Position numbers and translations under genes: made by a program. The notes under the pieces are model-generated. The model saw nothing but the letters and a program-made list of their open reading frames with translations. It had not been told where the DNA came from and ran no database searches. A DNA stretch of 64,000 nucleotides from Suillus spraguei (Eukaryota > Basidiomycota > Agaricomycetes > Boletales > Suillaceae), in assembly GCA_016800925.1 (NCBI GenBank), contig JABCPU010000032.1, positions 124,001-188,000 on the forward strand, written 5' to 3'. Of the stretch, positions 1 to 12,290 are shown one piece after another (position 1 is the stretch's first letter; every line of letters starts with the position of its first letter).

Positions 1-64
1 GAAGCATTTAACTCTATCGAAAGAATCAGAGGCTGCGCTTCAACTAATCGGCGGTGAAGAGTAA
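1..64 (+). CDS. Possible 3' end of a gene cut by the window edge
   Basis: One plus-strand frame is open from the window edge and ends with a charged tail (…LQLIGGEE, then TAA at 62-64). It could be the C-terminus of a gene lying to the left. It is too short to identify, and an open frame of about 20 codons can occur by chance. The next few hundred bases hold no gene I recognise. Confidence 0.2.
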   Translation, partial: KHLTLSKESEAALQLIGGEE

Positions 65-712
65 GCGCTGAGCAAGCGCGATCATTATCACTATCACGGT
101 GTGCGCAAAGGACATTCGTGAGCGTGCACTAGGCTAAGCACGCTTTGAGTTCCCATAATCTACGTAGATACTGTCCGTGATACTAGAGCACAAACTTTCA
201 GCATCGCTGCCTTTTGGCGTAACAGTTAAGTGGACGACAGTCTTGGCCAAGTTAAGCCTTATAGGTGATGAGGAGGGACTCGTGATGTGCAAGCATGAAG
301 AATATTCGATCTGCGTTCATGTTGAAAGCCAGCATACAAGTACAAAGAGATAAAAGGAATGTCTAGGTAATTGCATAAAAGACCTCCGTGTTTCAACCTG
401 TCGCTTTCACTAGCTGCTGGGCTGATGACGACATACACCCTAGGCCCTTGAATTCTGAGTGAAAGATAGTTGAGGACGGCAGCACGATCGACATGACTGA
501 AAAGACTCACCAGCGAACCAAAGACGTAAGCCGTTCTTCTGAGCGTCGTCACATTCATCCATCAGTAATCGGTAGTACTCGAGTGCTTCGATGTTACACG
601 TCCGGACGAGTATAAGACATTTATACTTCTTTACGGTTAACCACAGCGACTCGAGGTCCCACCCGAAAATCTGCAATAGAAAGCAAAGACGCGGTTGAGA
701 AAAATATCATGT

Positions 713-2738
713 TCAGTCGTGAATTGTATCAACGTACCACCATGAATTCCGTGTACATAGAAAGTCCATCTTTTTGAGGGAACGGTTATCAGCGAAGTCA
801 TCGACGACTTTGATAGCGGCATCGATGTACTTGATGGCATTTTCGCGAATGTTAGCCTTCGAGGCAGCGAACGCCATTTCAGCATAGAAGTATATCTGGC
901 GCGCGAAGCGCGGAACAATTAGTCTCGAATTCAAAACAAGAACCAGAATTGATACTTACTTGCACGATTTTACAAGCAACAAGATCGGCATCAGAAGAAA
1001 CCTCAGCCACAACATCAATGCACTTAATTGCTTCTTCATATGCATTTGTATTGAATATTGCAATGGCCTAAATATCGTAGTGAAGCGCGGAACATGTAAG
1101 AAAAAATGTAACCCACCTTGATCAAAAACAGAATATGATGGTTTACTGAATCTCTAGCCGCGAGACTCGACGCGAGATCAAATGCGATGCTCGCTTCCTG
1201 ACTCTGCCCCATTCCGTAGTGGGCAATGCCCTTGAACATATAGCCTATCGACCACTTTTGGATCTCAATGGACTATATCACGATTCAAATCAGTATATCT
1301 TACAAGGGGTTCAGTATTAGATTAGTCGGTGTGACTCACCTCATTTGCATCTTTAAGTGCAGATGCCCATTGGCGTGTGCGTGCATGAACAATTGAACGA
1401 TACCCAAAGCAGGTGTGGCTTCTGGGATTCGTACTGATTTCTCGTGTGAATATCTCCGAAGCCTTGGACAAGTCCCCTCCCATTGTGTATAGTGCAGTGC
1501 GGGCGGTCACGTCCATTTTGGCGGTGAGACTGTAGGTCTGTGGTACGTTTGAATTGTGTTATGGTTATGGGAGTCAATAACGAGAACATACCTTTTCAAT
1601 GACTTTCACTTCAGTCTTCGTCTGAAATCCGCGAGATGAGATGACAAAATTATGAGAATTCAGCGAGAACATACCGACACCAATCCCGTGGGTACTATCC
1701 ATTGTGATACCTTCTGTTCACTGCCTGCACTGAAGAACGAAGCGAAAAACGCGCCGGCAGAGACATCGAGTATGTTGGATTTGGGGAATGGCCAGAGGCG
1801 GAAACTGCCGTCACAAGATGCAGAAGTGATGATGGTATTGGAATCATTAACAGAAATGGCGTTGATTTGTTAATGTGACCATGGAAGGCTTCGATCTCGT
1901 CCCCCTTCGATGCATCCCACACCCGAACGGTAGGATCGTATCTACCACCGCCCGAGAGAAGGTGTGTTCCCTGGTGCGTCCATGTGAGTGTGAACGTGCC
2001 ACCTGAGTTGCCCTTGAGCGTTTTGACACGCTGCTTGTTTGCTGTATCATAGATACAGATGTTGTCTTCTGTAGCGATAGCAAGACGATTGCCAGATTGC
2101 GAATACCGAATGGAGTAGACGACTGCGTCAAGAGCAATCCTTGCACCTTCTATTTCCTTCCATGTAGCTGTGGACCAAAACTTTACCATATGGCCACCCG
2201 CACTTGCCAAGGTTTTTCCATCTGGAGAAAAATCCAGTGATATAGGGTGATTATGGATCTCACTGGAGTCGTAGGCTGTAATGAGTTGAAGAGCGACGGA
2301 TTCGTTGGTTTGAGCAGTGGACCTGGTAGACCCGTTTCCGTTTTGGGTAGTCACGTGCTTGATTTCAGTGAACCCCCGGACATGATTGAGGAGACAAACG
2401 CCGGTTTCTCCGTTCCAGGGAATGATTCCTCCAGTGATATCACAGCTCGCTATAAAGTTCTCATCTCGTGATACCGCCAATCCGGACACATCACTGGGAT
2501 GCCCTATCAGATGTTTCAATACTTTCCTCGTCGTCAAATGCGACAGGTAAAGTGTCTTGTCCAAACTAGTGACCATATGCTGCCTATTTGGCAAAACGGC
2601 TGCAGAAATGGAATCATGATGTGTTTGTGATAGTTGTGTGATGTGTTGAGTAACGGAGTATTCGAGAGTGGTTTGCTTGGTCATGGTCCTTTGTGAGGTC
2701 AGAGTGGCTTGCGATGCTAGGGTGAGTTGCGACTCCAT
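713..2738 (-). pseudogene. WD40-repeat / TPR-repeat protein, frameshifted as given
   Basis: The first exon, from the ATG at 2738, encodes a Thr/Gln-rich start and then WD40 blades (for example LDFSPDGKTLASAGGHMVKF and VRVWDASKGDEI). After the peptide FHGHIN near 1867 the frame is lost, but the next blade continues in another frame (NAISVNDSNTIITSASCDGS). One missing base in a T-run at 1866-1868 explains this. After short GT-AG introns, exons around 1340-1535, 1115-1260, 956-1070 and 713-910 encode helical TPR-like segments (DLSKASEIFTREISTNP; GQSQEASIAFDLASSLAAR; ENAIKYIDAAIKVVDD). A further TPR-like exon may lie at 440-660 (NIEALEYYRLLMDECDDAQ), so the 3' end is uncertain. WD40 plus TPR proteins are scaffolds in many Agaricomycete families; the exact role is unknown. 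The shift may be real decay or a sequencing error. Confidence 0.65.
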
Positions 2739-4700
2739 TTTACTAGAGGTTGATCACAGTTGAGCTAGACTTCGTAGAGGGATTGCAGATGTCTTGCGTT
2801 GGGCTCGGAGGTGTGTTCGCTCTGTGCTTTTATATTGTTTCAGTGTCCATTACACGCTGAACTTCAGATGCCTAGAGGCTCCTACCATAAGCGAATATGC
2901 AAGTCCATCATGGAGCACATGGATTGAACTTGTGCACCAGCGCAAGAATTCATGCAATCCCCGATATTTCCCAAGGAAAGATACTTACTTTTCACATGGT
3001 TATAATTATAATGTGAATTCGATACGGGGAAGCCAATTGAAACCATTCTGACCGCGCGCCAGACAGGAGTTCATTGCGACATGATTGGGCTTGGCGCCGA
3101 GCTTCTGTTGCCTGGAACATTACTATCAGAGATCTGATATTTTTTCCCTTTGGGATGGGTGCTATAATTTTTGTTAGCTAACTGATATGGAAGAGAAGTC
3201 CATGTCAGAAGTGTCCAGCAGAGCACCGTCGATCTTGACCAACTCCAAGTTAGTACCTGAGACGTGCTGCAGGCACCCATCTCCTCGTAGGGTAAGGGTC
3301 CGTTAGCTGGAACAGAGGCTAGTGGAACGGGGGGATTGCAGCGGTTTCAAGCCTGTGGAAACTCTTGTCACGGGGCTGCCGCTAGTATTCCTACTACTGA
3401 ACCTATGTAAATCATAGTGGGAGTAAATGGTCTGTCTCCAACTGAACCTCTCTAGGGACAGCCAGATAGCATCAGTACTCATGCACATGACCCACGACAA
3501 GGGTAGCGTACAGTTTAGCAGACAGAGGGTTGCGGATGGGACAGAGCTTTATCGGCCCTTATCCGGCCCGTAGCCATATAGCCAAAGTGAGCACCCCTTC
3601 TAAGAAACTGTCCACGAAGCTCGAGGGCCTGGACTGATCGGATCATCAACACAGCCAGTAACTATTTGAGGCGAAAAACACAGCCACGGCAAGGTCTGTC
3701 GAACCTATAGACCCCAGTCTTCCCTACACAAGACCTTCTTTCTGAGGCCAGTCACAGCCTGAACATGGCGCCTTATTCATGGCACACGCGAAGTTTTAGA
3801 TTTTTCTTCGGTCAGCAGCAACAAATTATCACAGGGGATCGCAGGCACGCTTGTCAACCAAATCCCCGATTTCTCTCGCCTCATCTTTACGATCAAACGG
3901 ATGAAGATCAATGCCGATGGGCCGTTATAATTCTTCCGCAGGCCGTGGGTGATCAGCTGATTGGCATTGGTCTAGATCATGAGTACTGAGCGCTGGATCC
4001 TTATATTTGTGAGAAAACCATCTCACCTCTGTGCCTCTGTTATTATCTTACCGGTAGCCGGGCTGCCATCAATTCATTGGATTTTGCAAGTTTTGAGAAA
4101 ACTTTGCCAGCCGTAGATAGTTTACAGTGCGAGATGCGATATATTAACAGCAACATGACTCATGTTATCGAGATCACTGTGTCAAGTACCTCCGACAATC
4201 ATGTTTGCGATGGGAATACGCCAAGCAGAAACATGTACATGGTTATATTGAAATGTAGTCAGGCTGCGTTCTAGCCCCCCGGACCGCATAACTACCTACT
4301 GGTCAGGTGAGTTACAATTCAGAATCTCGGATGATTGTATTCACCTCGAAAGTTCCCCTGTAACCCATTTTGCTATCCTGAAATTACACCATCTATACAT
4401 CATTTCAAATTTTCAAACGACTTTGAGACTCCTTCCAGGATCATCTCGAACGAATCGTAGGGTATTAGCAGCGTGTTGTACTAGATAGATGATGAGCATA
4501 TGAAAGCGTTTCCTGCGACTTATATACCAAACCTTCGCATTCGAAGTATCATTCTAAAAATAAACGAAAGAGTGAGTTGCGTTGCATAGACGAGAAACTA
4601 TTTCAGATTTGAGACTGTAAGTTTTCGGAAGTATGGCTCAGCGTGAGTTTAATAATAGACCTACTCCTGGGCTGCCTTTGTTCGTGTTCCTCTAGTGAGC
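2739..4700. other. Intergenic region with no recognised gene
   Basis: Only short ORFs without family resemblance or plausible splice structure occur here. I see no repeats shared with the flanking blocks before about 4.7 kb. The minus-strand gene ending at 713 starts at 2738, so the first few hundred bases probably hold its promoter. Confidence 0.4.
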
Positions 4701-4719
4701 AGTTCTTCCGTCGACCGTT

Positions 4720-6440
4720 CTTACTTCGTGTAATTGCCAATACGCGACTATCTGTTCTTTGGCACGAGTAGTGGTGCTTGCGTCAATAACCGCAATATTC
4801 AACATAAACTTGGCACTGGTACGTGGTCTTCGATTTTCTCTTCTACTTACATGTTACTTGTTGCTGCGCCCCTTAATCTTTCATTTCTTTTGCGTTCGCT
4901 TTTAGTTATAACGCGCGATCGTTCAAGTGCGCGGGTATCCATTTTCTGTTCTCACAATTAGCGTGTCCTCTTCAAACACACGTCTACTCTTTAGTGTCCG
5001 CTCAACTCGCGAGCAAAATCGTCCTCAACGTATACAAACCTTCCGTCAATCTGATCATCAGCCGCCTGATCATAGTTCCCATTATCATTCTCGATCCGAA
5101 GAATGTGGCTTCAAATGTCAGTGACAATTCAACATCATTTAGGCCAACAACCATGCTGAGGCCCTGTTTGCGTTTTCCAACAGTGCCACCAGGGTGTGAT
5201 GGTGCTCGACTGATCGATTTTGACCCTTCTAGCTTCCTCTTTCAATCAATATTATCTTGCTTTTGGCCCAAGAAGCCTCTGAACATCGCACATAACGTGA
5301 CCTGTTTCGGTCTCTCGACGCACGATTAAGCCACTGCCAGCAGGAGTTCTTTCACACTCTTCCATCCCCAGACATCGTTCTCTGTTTAGTAGTGATGGAA
5401 ACGAGGACGCGAGAACCTCAGGGATGGGTGCCCTAGTGAATGGCTCGGCACCTCTTTCATATAACCAATGTTCTCGCAGTTCCGTTGTGCATTAGGATAT
5501 CGCACCATCCAAGTAAGTCTTTCGCTATTTCTCCCAGTTAAAGTGCATGGAGGCTGATGATACACTTCTAGTGACGAGTATAATTCGCATTATGGGGACG
5601 AGGACTGCTTGTTCCCATTCCCGGTTTGCTTTTGAATTTTTACTATCTACATGTGATTCTGTAACAGCATGCCCTCGCATTAATGGAATATGCCGTCCGC
5701 CCTGCTATCTCGCTGTCCTTCGGTACTCAAGGTAGCTTGATTACGATGCGTTGCTACCCCGCTAACCTTGACACATTTGAAGTAGGCACCACTAAGCATC
5801 ACGACGGAGAGCCCGTATATTTCAGAGGTGTGTGCGACAATGATTGGTCTCATCTTGTGGCCCTGCACTCAACGTGTAGCATTACAGGAACGAACTTCTG
5901 AGTACTAGTCGATGTACAAAACTATCCCTTTCCAACCCAACTTCCACGCGCAGCTTCTCCTCCACCTTGCCTCCGATCACCATCTCCTACCCTTCCTCCC
6001 GGTGACTGCATGTCGTATTCCTGCACTGCTGTGATTTGTCTTCGTCGAGCGTTGGTTGGGTAATTGGATGGTGTCACGATTCATGCTGGTGGATACGGCC
6101 TCGAGGGACGAGGAAGTCGATTGCGGCGAGCCATCTATTCACAGGCAATGGCGTCTGACGAAGAGATAATAAAACTGGCTCAGGCAAAGAGACCCTTGTC
6201 GAGTGATGATTCGAGTTCACATCGTGCTCTAACTTGCACAGTTTATCCTGCAGGGAGTGAATGAAGTAATCCTATAGTGAAGAGTATTTGTAACGATGGG
6301 AGGGTATGTAAACATGGTCCATGAAATCTTCGTACAACCTAAACGTCGAACGAGAGCAAGTCTATGAACTGTCGCGGAACGGATTGAATGGAATGTAAGA
6401 AGGCAGACATGTATTGTACGAAATCTGTAGAGTGCGCATA
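4720..6440. repeat. Flanking duplication block D1 (first of four diverged copies)
   Basis: This stretch aligns by eye with 12.29-13.87, 14.36-15.79 and 21.40-22.05 kb. Shared landmarks include AATTGCCAATACGCGACTAT, TTTCATTTCTTTTGCGTTCG, TTCTCACAATTAGCGTGTCC, ATTATGGGGACGAGGAC, and a 3' portion around 6290-6450 that leads into the NACHT-WD40 3' end. A small conserved segment at about 5700-5900 encodes a CYPANLDTFEV…HHDGEPVYF peptide, followed by intron-like sequence and a short …GTNF-stop end. A short spliced gene may therefore be buried in each block, but divergence and stop codons prevent a firm model. Confidence 0.6.
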
Positions 6441-6506
6441 GATCTTCAGTCGATTAACATAAATACATGCCCGAAGTTTGACTGACAGATACAAAGACAA
6501 TGCAAC

Positions 6507-9500
6507 CTAATATTCTTCCCGACACTTGTGCCATGATGTGCCGTGTGCAACACGACTCAAGTCTAGTTGCGGTGTATTACTGGGTATCACCAGGATGTTG
6601 CCTGGGGCATACAACGCGCCTGAGTAGAAAGCGAGCGGAATCCAGAGGAGAAGCCGTCCTTCAGGACCTATAATCCATCCCTCCTCATTCGTGCAGGATG
6701 GGGCTGGGGTTTCGGACTCAGCATCTTGGAGAAAGGAGGCGGAGGAATGAAGGGCATGAGTCGGGTTGGATGAAAAGCATATTGCAGGTGCTTCAAACGA
6801 TCGGTGCCGGTTTAGAAAGTCTAGATCCCACACCCGGATGGTCTTGTCTTCTGAACCAGACACGATGCGTTTGCCATCAGGTGAGATTGCGACAGACAGA
6901 ACCTCTTCGGTGTGCCCTCGAAAAGGGGGACCCACTGCCTTACCAGTCTTCATATCCCACACTCGGACGGTCTGGTCATCCGAGCCAGACACAATGCGGT
7001 TACCATCTGGAGAGATTGCAACGGCATTAACGGTGTTGGTGTGGCCTTGGAGAGGGGTGCCCAATAGCTCGCCAGTTCCCATATCCCACACACGGATAGT
7101 GTTGTCTCCTGAGCCAGATACGATGCGAGAGACATCTGGCGAGATTGCAACAGAGAGGATATAGTCAGTGTGGCCGTGGAAAGGGGCACTCAATGCCGTG
7201 CGTGTCCCCATATCCCACACTTGAATTGTCTTGTCATGCGAAGCAGACACTATGCGATTTCCGTCCGATGAAATTGCGACAGACCGAACCCAGTTAGAGT
7301 GCCCACTGACAGAATATGCCTCGCCAGTCTCAATATCCCACACCCGGATTGTCCTGTCGTCTGAACCAGACACAATATATTTTCTGTCTGGCGAGATTGC
7401 GACAGACCGAACATAGTCAGTGTGACCTTGGAGACTAACACCCGATGCTTCCCCAGTTTCCTCATTCCACATGCGGATGGTCGTGTCGTCTGAACCAGAC
7501 ACAATGCTCTTCCCGTCCGGCGAGATTGCGACTGACAGAACAGATCCAGTGTGCCCTTGGAGAGGGGCAACTAATGCTCTGCCAGTCTCTATATCCCACA
7601 CCCGAACTGTCTGGTCATCTGAACCGGACACGATGCGATGTCCATCAGGCGAGATTGCAATAGAGTTAACGGAGTCAGTGTGGCTTTGGAGGGCGGCAAC
7701 CGATGCCTGGCCCATAATAGTGTCGGCATCCCACACCCGAATTGTCTTGTCAGTTGAACCAGAAACTATGCGGTTTCCATCCGGAGAGATTGTGACGGAC
7801 CAAACCCGTCAGTGTGGCCTTGGAGAGGTGATCCTAGTGCCATGCCAGTCTTTGCATCCCACACTCGGATCGTCTGGTCAGATGAACCAGATACAATGCG
7901 GTTTCCATCCGAAAATATTGCAACTGATAGAACGTAGCCAGTGTGACCTTGGAGGGGGCACCCAATGCCTCGCCAGTCTCCATATCCCACAACCGGATTG
8001 GTTTGTCTTCTGAACCAGAAATTATGCATTTCCCATTCGGCGAAATTGTGACACACCAAACAGGGCCAGCGTGGCCTTGGAGAGGGGCGCCCAATGCTTC
8101 GCCAGTCTCCATACTCCACACCCGAATCGTGTTGTCATTCGAACCAGACACAATGCGTTTTCCATCTGGTGAGATTGTGACAGACCGAACTTCGGCCGCA
8201 TGCCCTTGGAGTGGGGCACCAAACCCTTGCCTGTCTCCATGTCCCACACCCGAATTGTCTTGTCGTCCGAACCAGACACGATGCGTTTCCCGTCCGGTGA
8301 AATTGGCAACAGACCGGACCTGGTTAGCGTGGCCTTGGAGAGGGGATCCTGATGCCTCGCCAGTCTTCGCATCCCACACACGCACTGTTTTGTCCCATGA
8401 ACCTGAAACGATGCAATGACCATCTGGCGAGAATGCAACGGACACGACACGATCAGTGTGGCCTTGAAGAGGGGCAAAAAATGCCTCGCCAGTCTCCGTC
8501 TCCCACACCTGGATCGTTCCATCGAATAAACCACATGCTATGTGTTTTCCGTCAGGAGACATTGCAACGAGTAAACCGGTAGTTCGCGTGGAGTATCTTT
8601 TCCATCTGAGGCCAATTGACGACATGGCCAGCAACAATGCGGGGGGTGCAAGGAAACTTTCCGGCGAACTTGCGAAACATTCTCGACTGCGTTGGAGCGA
8701 ACGGTAGAGCTGACAAGTATAAATGGGGAGTGCTGCGTAAAATCGTGGGTGCGAAGGTTCGGATGAAACGCAAAGTATCCCTGGTAGCGTCACCAACATG
8801 CGTGAACTCGGTATGACCCTAAATCACACACTACTCGTAAGAATTTGTTGGGCAAAGAATAAACTTGAGCTACGCACCGAAAACCAATCTAAAATGAATA
8901 AGAGGGTCCCTACGGAGCCACCGAGGCTTTTCATTAGAGCCAGTGCTTCCAACCACCAAAGAAGGCGCTCTCCATCGAGGAAAGCTTCAATTTCCTTAGC
9001 GAGCGATGATTTGAAGGACGTAGAGCCGACATGAGTCCCCCAGAATCGACATGAGTATGATAGCTCAGTTGAAATGGATTCGTTGACTCGTTTTCCAAGT
9101 CAGGGACGGAAGAATTGGGCAAGTAAGAATCTTCTAAGGAGCAGATGTTGAAGCGAAGTCCACACTCCGAGTCGTCCATGACCCGAAGGGAAGCAAAAGC
9201 GAGATCGCCCTGTACCAATGACCTATCAACAAAAAAGTCATGACTGCGCGATTTGTCGGTGAGAAAGTCGTAGAATGACGCGTGGAGAGGACGAATGGGA
9301 GTATGAATATCTGTGGTGCCGGTCAACAGCGAGCTCAACGGCTTGATGACCCAGTCTATATTGTAATCGCAAGTCTCTTCTGGAAAATGCAGTCGCATAG
9401 TGGTTAATGCAGGTTTGGGAAGTGGTTCTAATGATGCAAGTATTTGCCCCATCACAGAGCGAAATATAGGAATCCCGTCCTCACGTGCGTCCTCCGGCAT

Positions 9501-11768
9501 GATGTCTTTCAAAACGCGATTATACATATCATCCAACAGACGTGTTCCTTTTGCAGACGTTCCAGCAATCACAGCATTGAACCGACGCGTTGAATCTAAG
9601 CCAACTGTGTTGGTATCCTTGATGTAATCGCAGGCAAGACGAGCCCATTCGAACAGGCCATCAGATTTTTGAGCAAGCGTCTTAAAGTGCCCCTCGTCAA
9701 ACGAGTTGCCCCGGCCTTTAAGCATGGTGGAAATGAAAAGCTGAATGTCAAGATCTGTGGACTCGGTCGAGATTTCGTCCATGGAGATATGACGGATATG
9801 TGACGCGGTGCTCATGATATTCCCAATGTCTTCGAGTGGACGGGAAGTGACGATGACACGGAGGTTTGCCGGAAGTTGAGATAGTTGGAGGGGAGAAGTA
9901 TTCGGGTCGCCAGCAAGTAGACGGAGAATTTGTTGCCGGGATTTGGCATCGCCGCTCTCGTCCAATGCATCAATGGTTATCAGCGCAGGTGCAGTGATTG
10001 ATTTCGAGGCCTCGCTGATCGGTCCTACGACTAACTCCTGCCATTGTCTTGAAATGTCTATAGTGTGTTTGAGCTCGTTGTCGTCGTGAACCGCACGCGC
10101 CAATGCTCCCCGCATGGTAATATCACAATCAGCCAAGTCGCGTGCGATTGTGGTGAATATCTTCTCGTGACGGTGTTCGGCTTCCCTTGTACGGTCGAAG
10201 CAAAAACAAGCGTGCATGCCCCCACGCTCATGAGACCAGTTGGCTATGGTATGGGCGATGGCTGATTTGCCTTTCCCTGCAGTGCCAGACAGCCATAATA
10301 CGCGTGGCATGTCTTCATCCGTGCTACGGATCCAACACTTGATCTCGGATAGAATGTCTGCTCGAGTGCCTGGGAGACAATTCTTGGAAGTATTGCGTCC
10401 AGCGCCAGGCACGTATTCCATGCCGCTAACATCCAGGTCCTGAGCTGGATCATTGGTATCGAATTTCAGAGAAGACTCAAAGACTTGAAGTTGATCTTAC
10501 CGATCCGATGGATAGTTTGGGTGTTAGTAATAGCCATTTGATCTCGGAACTGTTGCATGAGGTTATCGAGAACCTCGTTGTGACGTTGGATCGTTGCCTC
10601 CGTTTCATCGAAGACATGCTTGCCAAGTCTTCGCCCTATAAAGATAGACTAAGTCTTGGGCGATGCCGTGGTGAAAAAGGCTTACAAAAACTCTTCATAT
10701 CCGAGTAATGGACAACAAAGTCGGCACACTCCAGCGTCTGTCGAGCAATCTTTCCATATATCTCTAGCAAGGATGCAATCCTAGCCAATCCCTCCCCTTC
10801 CATTAATAAGGCATAGACGTCCGAAATCTTCGAGAGCAGACGGGACACATCATCATCCCGGTTCGCCTGATCAAGAATCATCTGTCGCCCATATAAGCTC
10901 AATGACCTGGAAACTGTAATAATGTGGAACCAAGCGTACCTTGGATGCGTAGGTGAAAATACTTAAAGCCACCTTTGCGTAGGGATGGACCTACGCACAA
11001 AGATCAGCTACATGCAAAATTAAAGATAGACGCCCGTACTTCTGCAAGCGTTGTAGCGATAGAATTGAACACCTTCAATGGTTTGAGAATTGGAGAGAAC
11101 GTATCGAATGTATCAGACACAGATTGTAACTTGTCGGATGCTGAAGCAGCATTTTGCACGATTCCTGACACATTTTTAATCCTGTCGAATTCTGCTTTGG
11201 CGCTGGCAAGTTTTGCCTTCACAAGCTGTGAGTCAGGTTGTTCAGACTGATGAGGGATTTTAGTATTTGATCGAAAAAGATATGAGAACATCACGAACTG
11301 TGATGGTCGAATTTCTGTTTGCAACACCCAAGTCAGAGGGTTGGTCAAGATTTGGTTCGGGCGTGGTAGCAGTGGGTAGTGGAATATCCTGTTGTCATTA
11401 GATTACACACGGAACATACAAAGTCTAAGAATCACACATACCCGGCTTATCTGACGGTGTAGGAGATCCCGTGCGCTAGAACTTGTAGCTATGGGTCCAG
11501 GGTTGGGAGACTGCTGAGCGCTTCGAGCGAAGCATTTGCCCAAGAAAGCAGGAATCAACCTCGATAATCCTCTGCGAGATCCATTCCTCGAAGGTGGGGG
11601 AGAGGACGGCTATAATCATAATGAGAAACAATATTTGCAGTTGTAATGGGCAAAAGTCCATACATTACTTACTGCCCTCCGGCCTCTCTCCTCTGCCAAA
11701 TGAGGGTTTGAACGACTTCGCTTCAGCAATCCCCAACGCTTCTTCTGAGGAGGGTGGTCTTCATTCAT
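6507..11768 (-). pseudogene. NACHT-WD40 NLR-like gene, copy A, several frameshifts
   Basis: The ATG at 11768 begins MNEDHPPQKKRWG, a basic N-terminus. Helical exons follow, then a NACHT NTPase with Walker A GTAGKGKSAIAHT (about 10255-10290) and Walker B-like ALITIDALDESG (about 9960-9990). The C-terminal part holds about 14 WD40 repeats and a tail ending HGTSWHKCREEY at 6507. Such proteins are fungal NLRs related to HET-E/HET-D: a nucleotide-driven switch with a ligand-sensing propeller, cytoplasmic, acting in non-self recognition. Comparison with copy B shows one-base indels near 9096, 8306 and 8230 (a compensating pair), 7957 and 7808. At 8794 the acceptor AG of the intron joining the NACHT and WD40 parts reads TG. 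The gene looks decayed, unless some shifts are sequence errors. Confidence 0.85.
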
Positions 11769-11879
11769 CGTGCAAGTTGGAAGGAGAGCTGAGTCTGGGT
11801 CTATAGAAGTTTGATGGTAGGTGCAAGCAAGGTGAACAGTTGGTGCCCGCCGAACATGCGTTTTCAAGCGCCCATCATC

Positions 11880-11887
11880 GATTGGCT
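11880..11887 (-). promoter_or_regulatory. CCAAT box upstream of NACHT-WD40 copy A
   Basis: AGCCAAT on the minus strand lies about 112 bp upstream of the copy A start codon. The same motif lies at nearly the same distance in copy B. Its position and conservation fit a CCAAT-binding-factor site, but the two copies share recent ancestry, so conservation alone is weak evidence. Confidence 0.35.
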
Positions 11888-12290
11888 AGATAGATATAAA
11901 CCGATCTGAAGTACGTACTAGTAGGAATTGATTGGGTAAAAGGCTGTATCAGAAAACCTTACCATTGTTCAGTGTGTGCAAGTGAGTACTGATGCAGAGC
12001 TTGCAACGTTACAACATGTATTGGAATGACAAAATTCATTTACCAAGTACTAGTGTACAATGTACAACTAACGTGTTGAAAGGCGAAGATATGGGCCATT
12101 GACCTGCCGGCATACACCGCGTAGCCGCATGACACGCATCACACAAGTGGGAAATTATGTAATGTCTCTGTACTTCAATACAGCTTCAACGCCTTGAGGG
12201 AATATCACCGCCACTACAATCTAATCATAGACTCGCTGTTTTTCTTCAACCCTCCTCTGAGTCCTGCATGTTAATTTTCCAAATGTCAAC
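11888..12290. other. Duplicated upstream region of copy A
   Basis: No gene is visible. The sequence matches the region upstream of copy B up to about 12075, with the shared landmark CACCAAGTACTAGTGTACA-like at 12040-12060 and 21340-21360. The duplication therefore extends beyond the coding region into the promoter and is followed by block D2. Confidence 0.45.
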
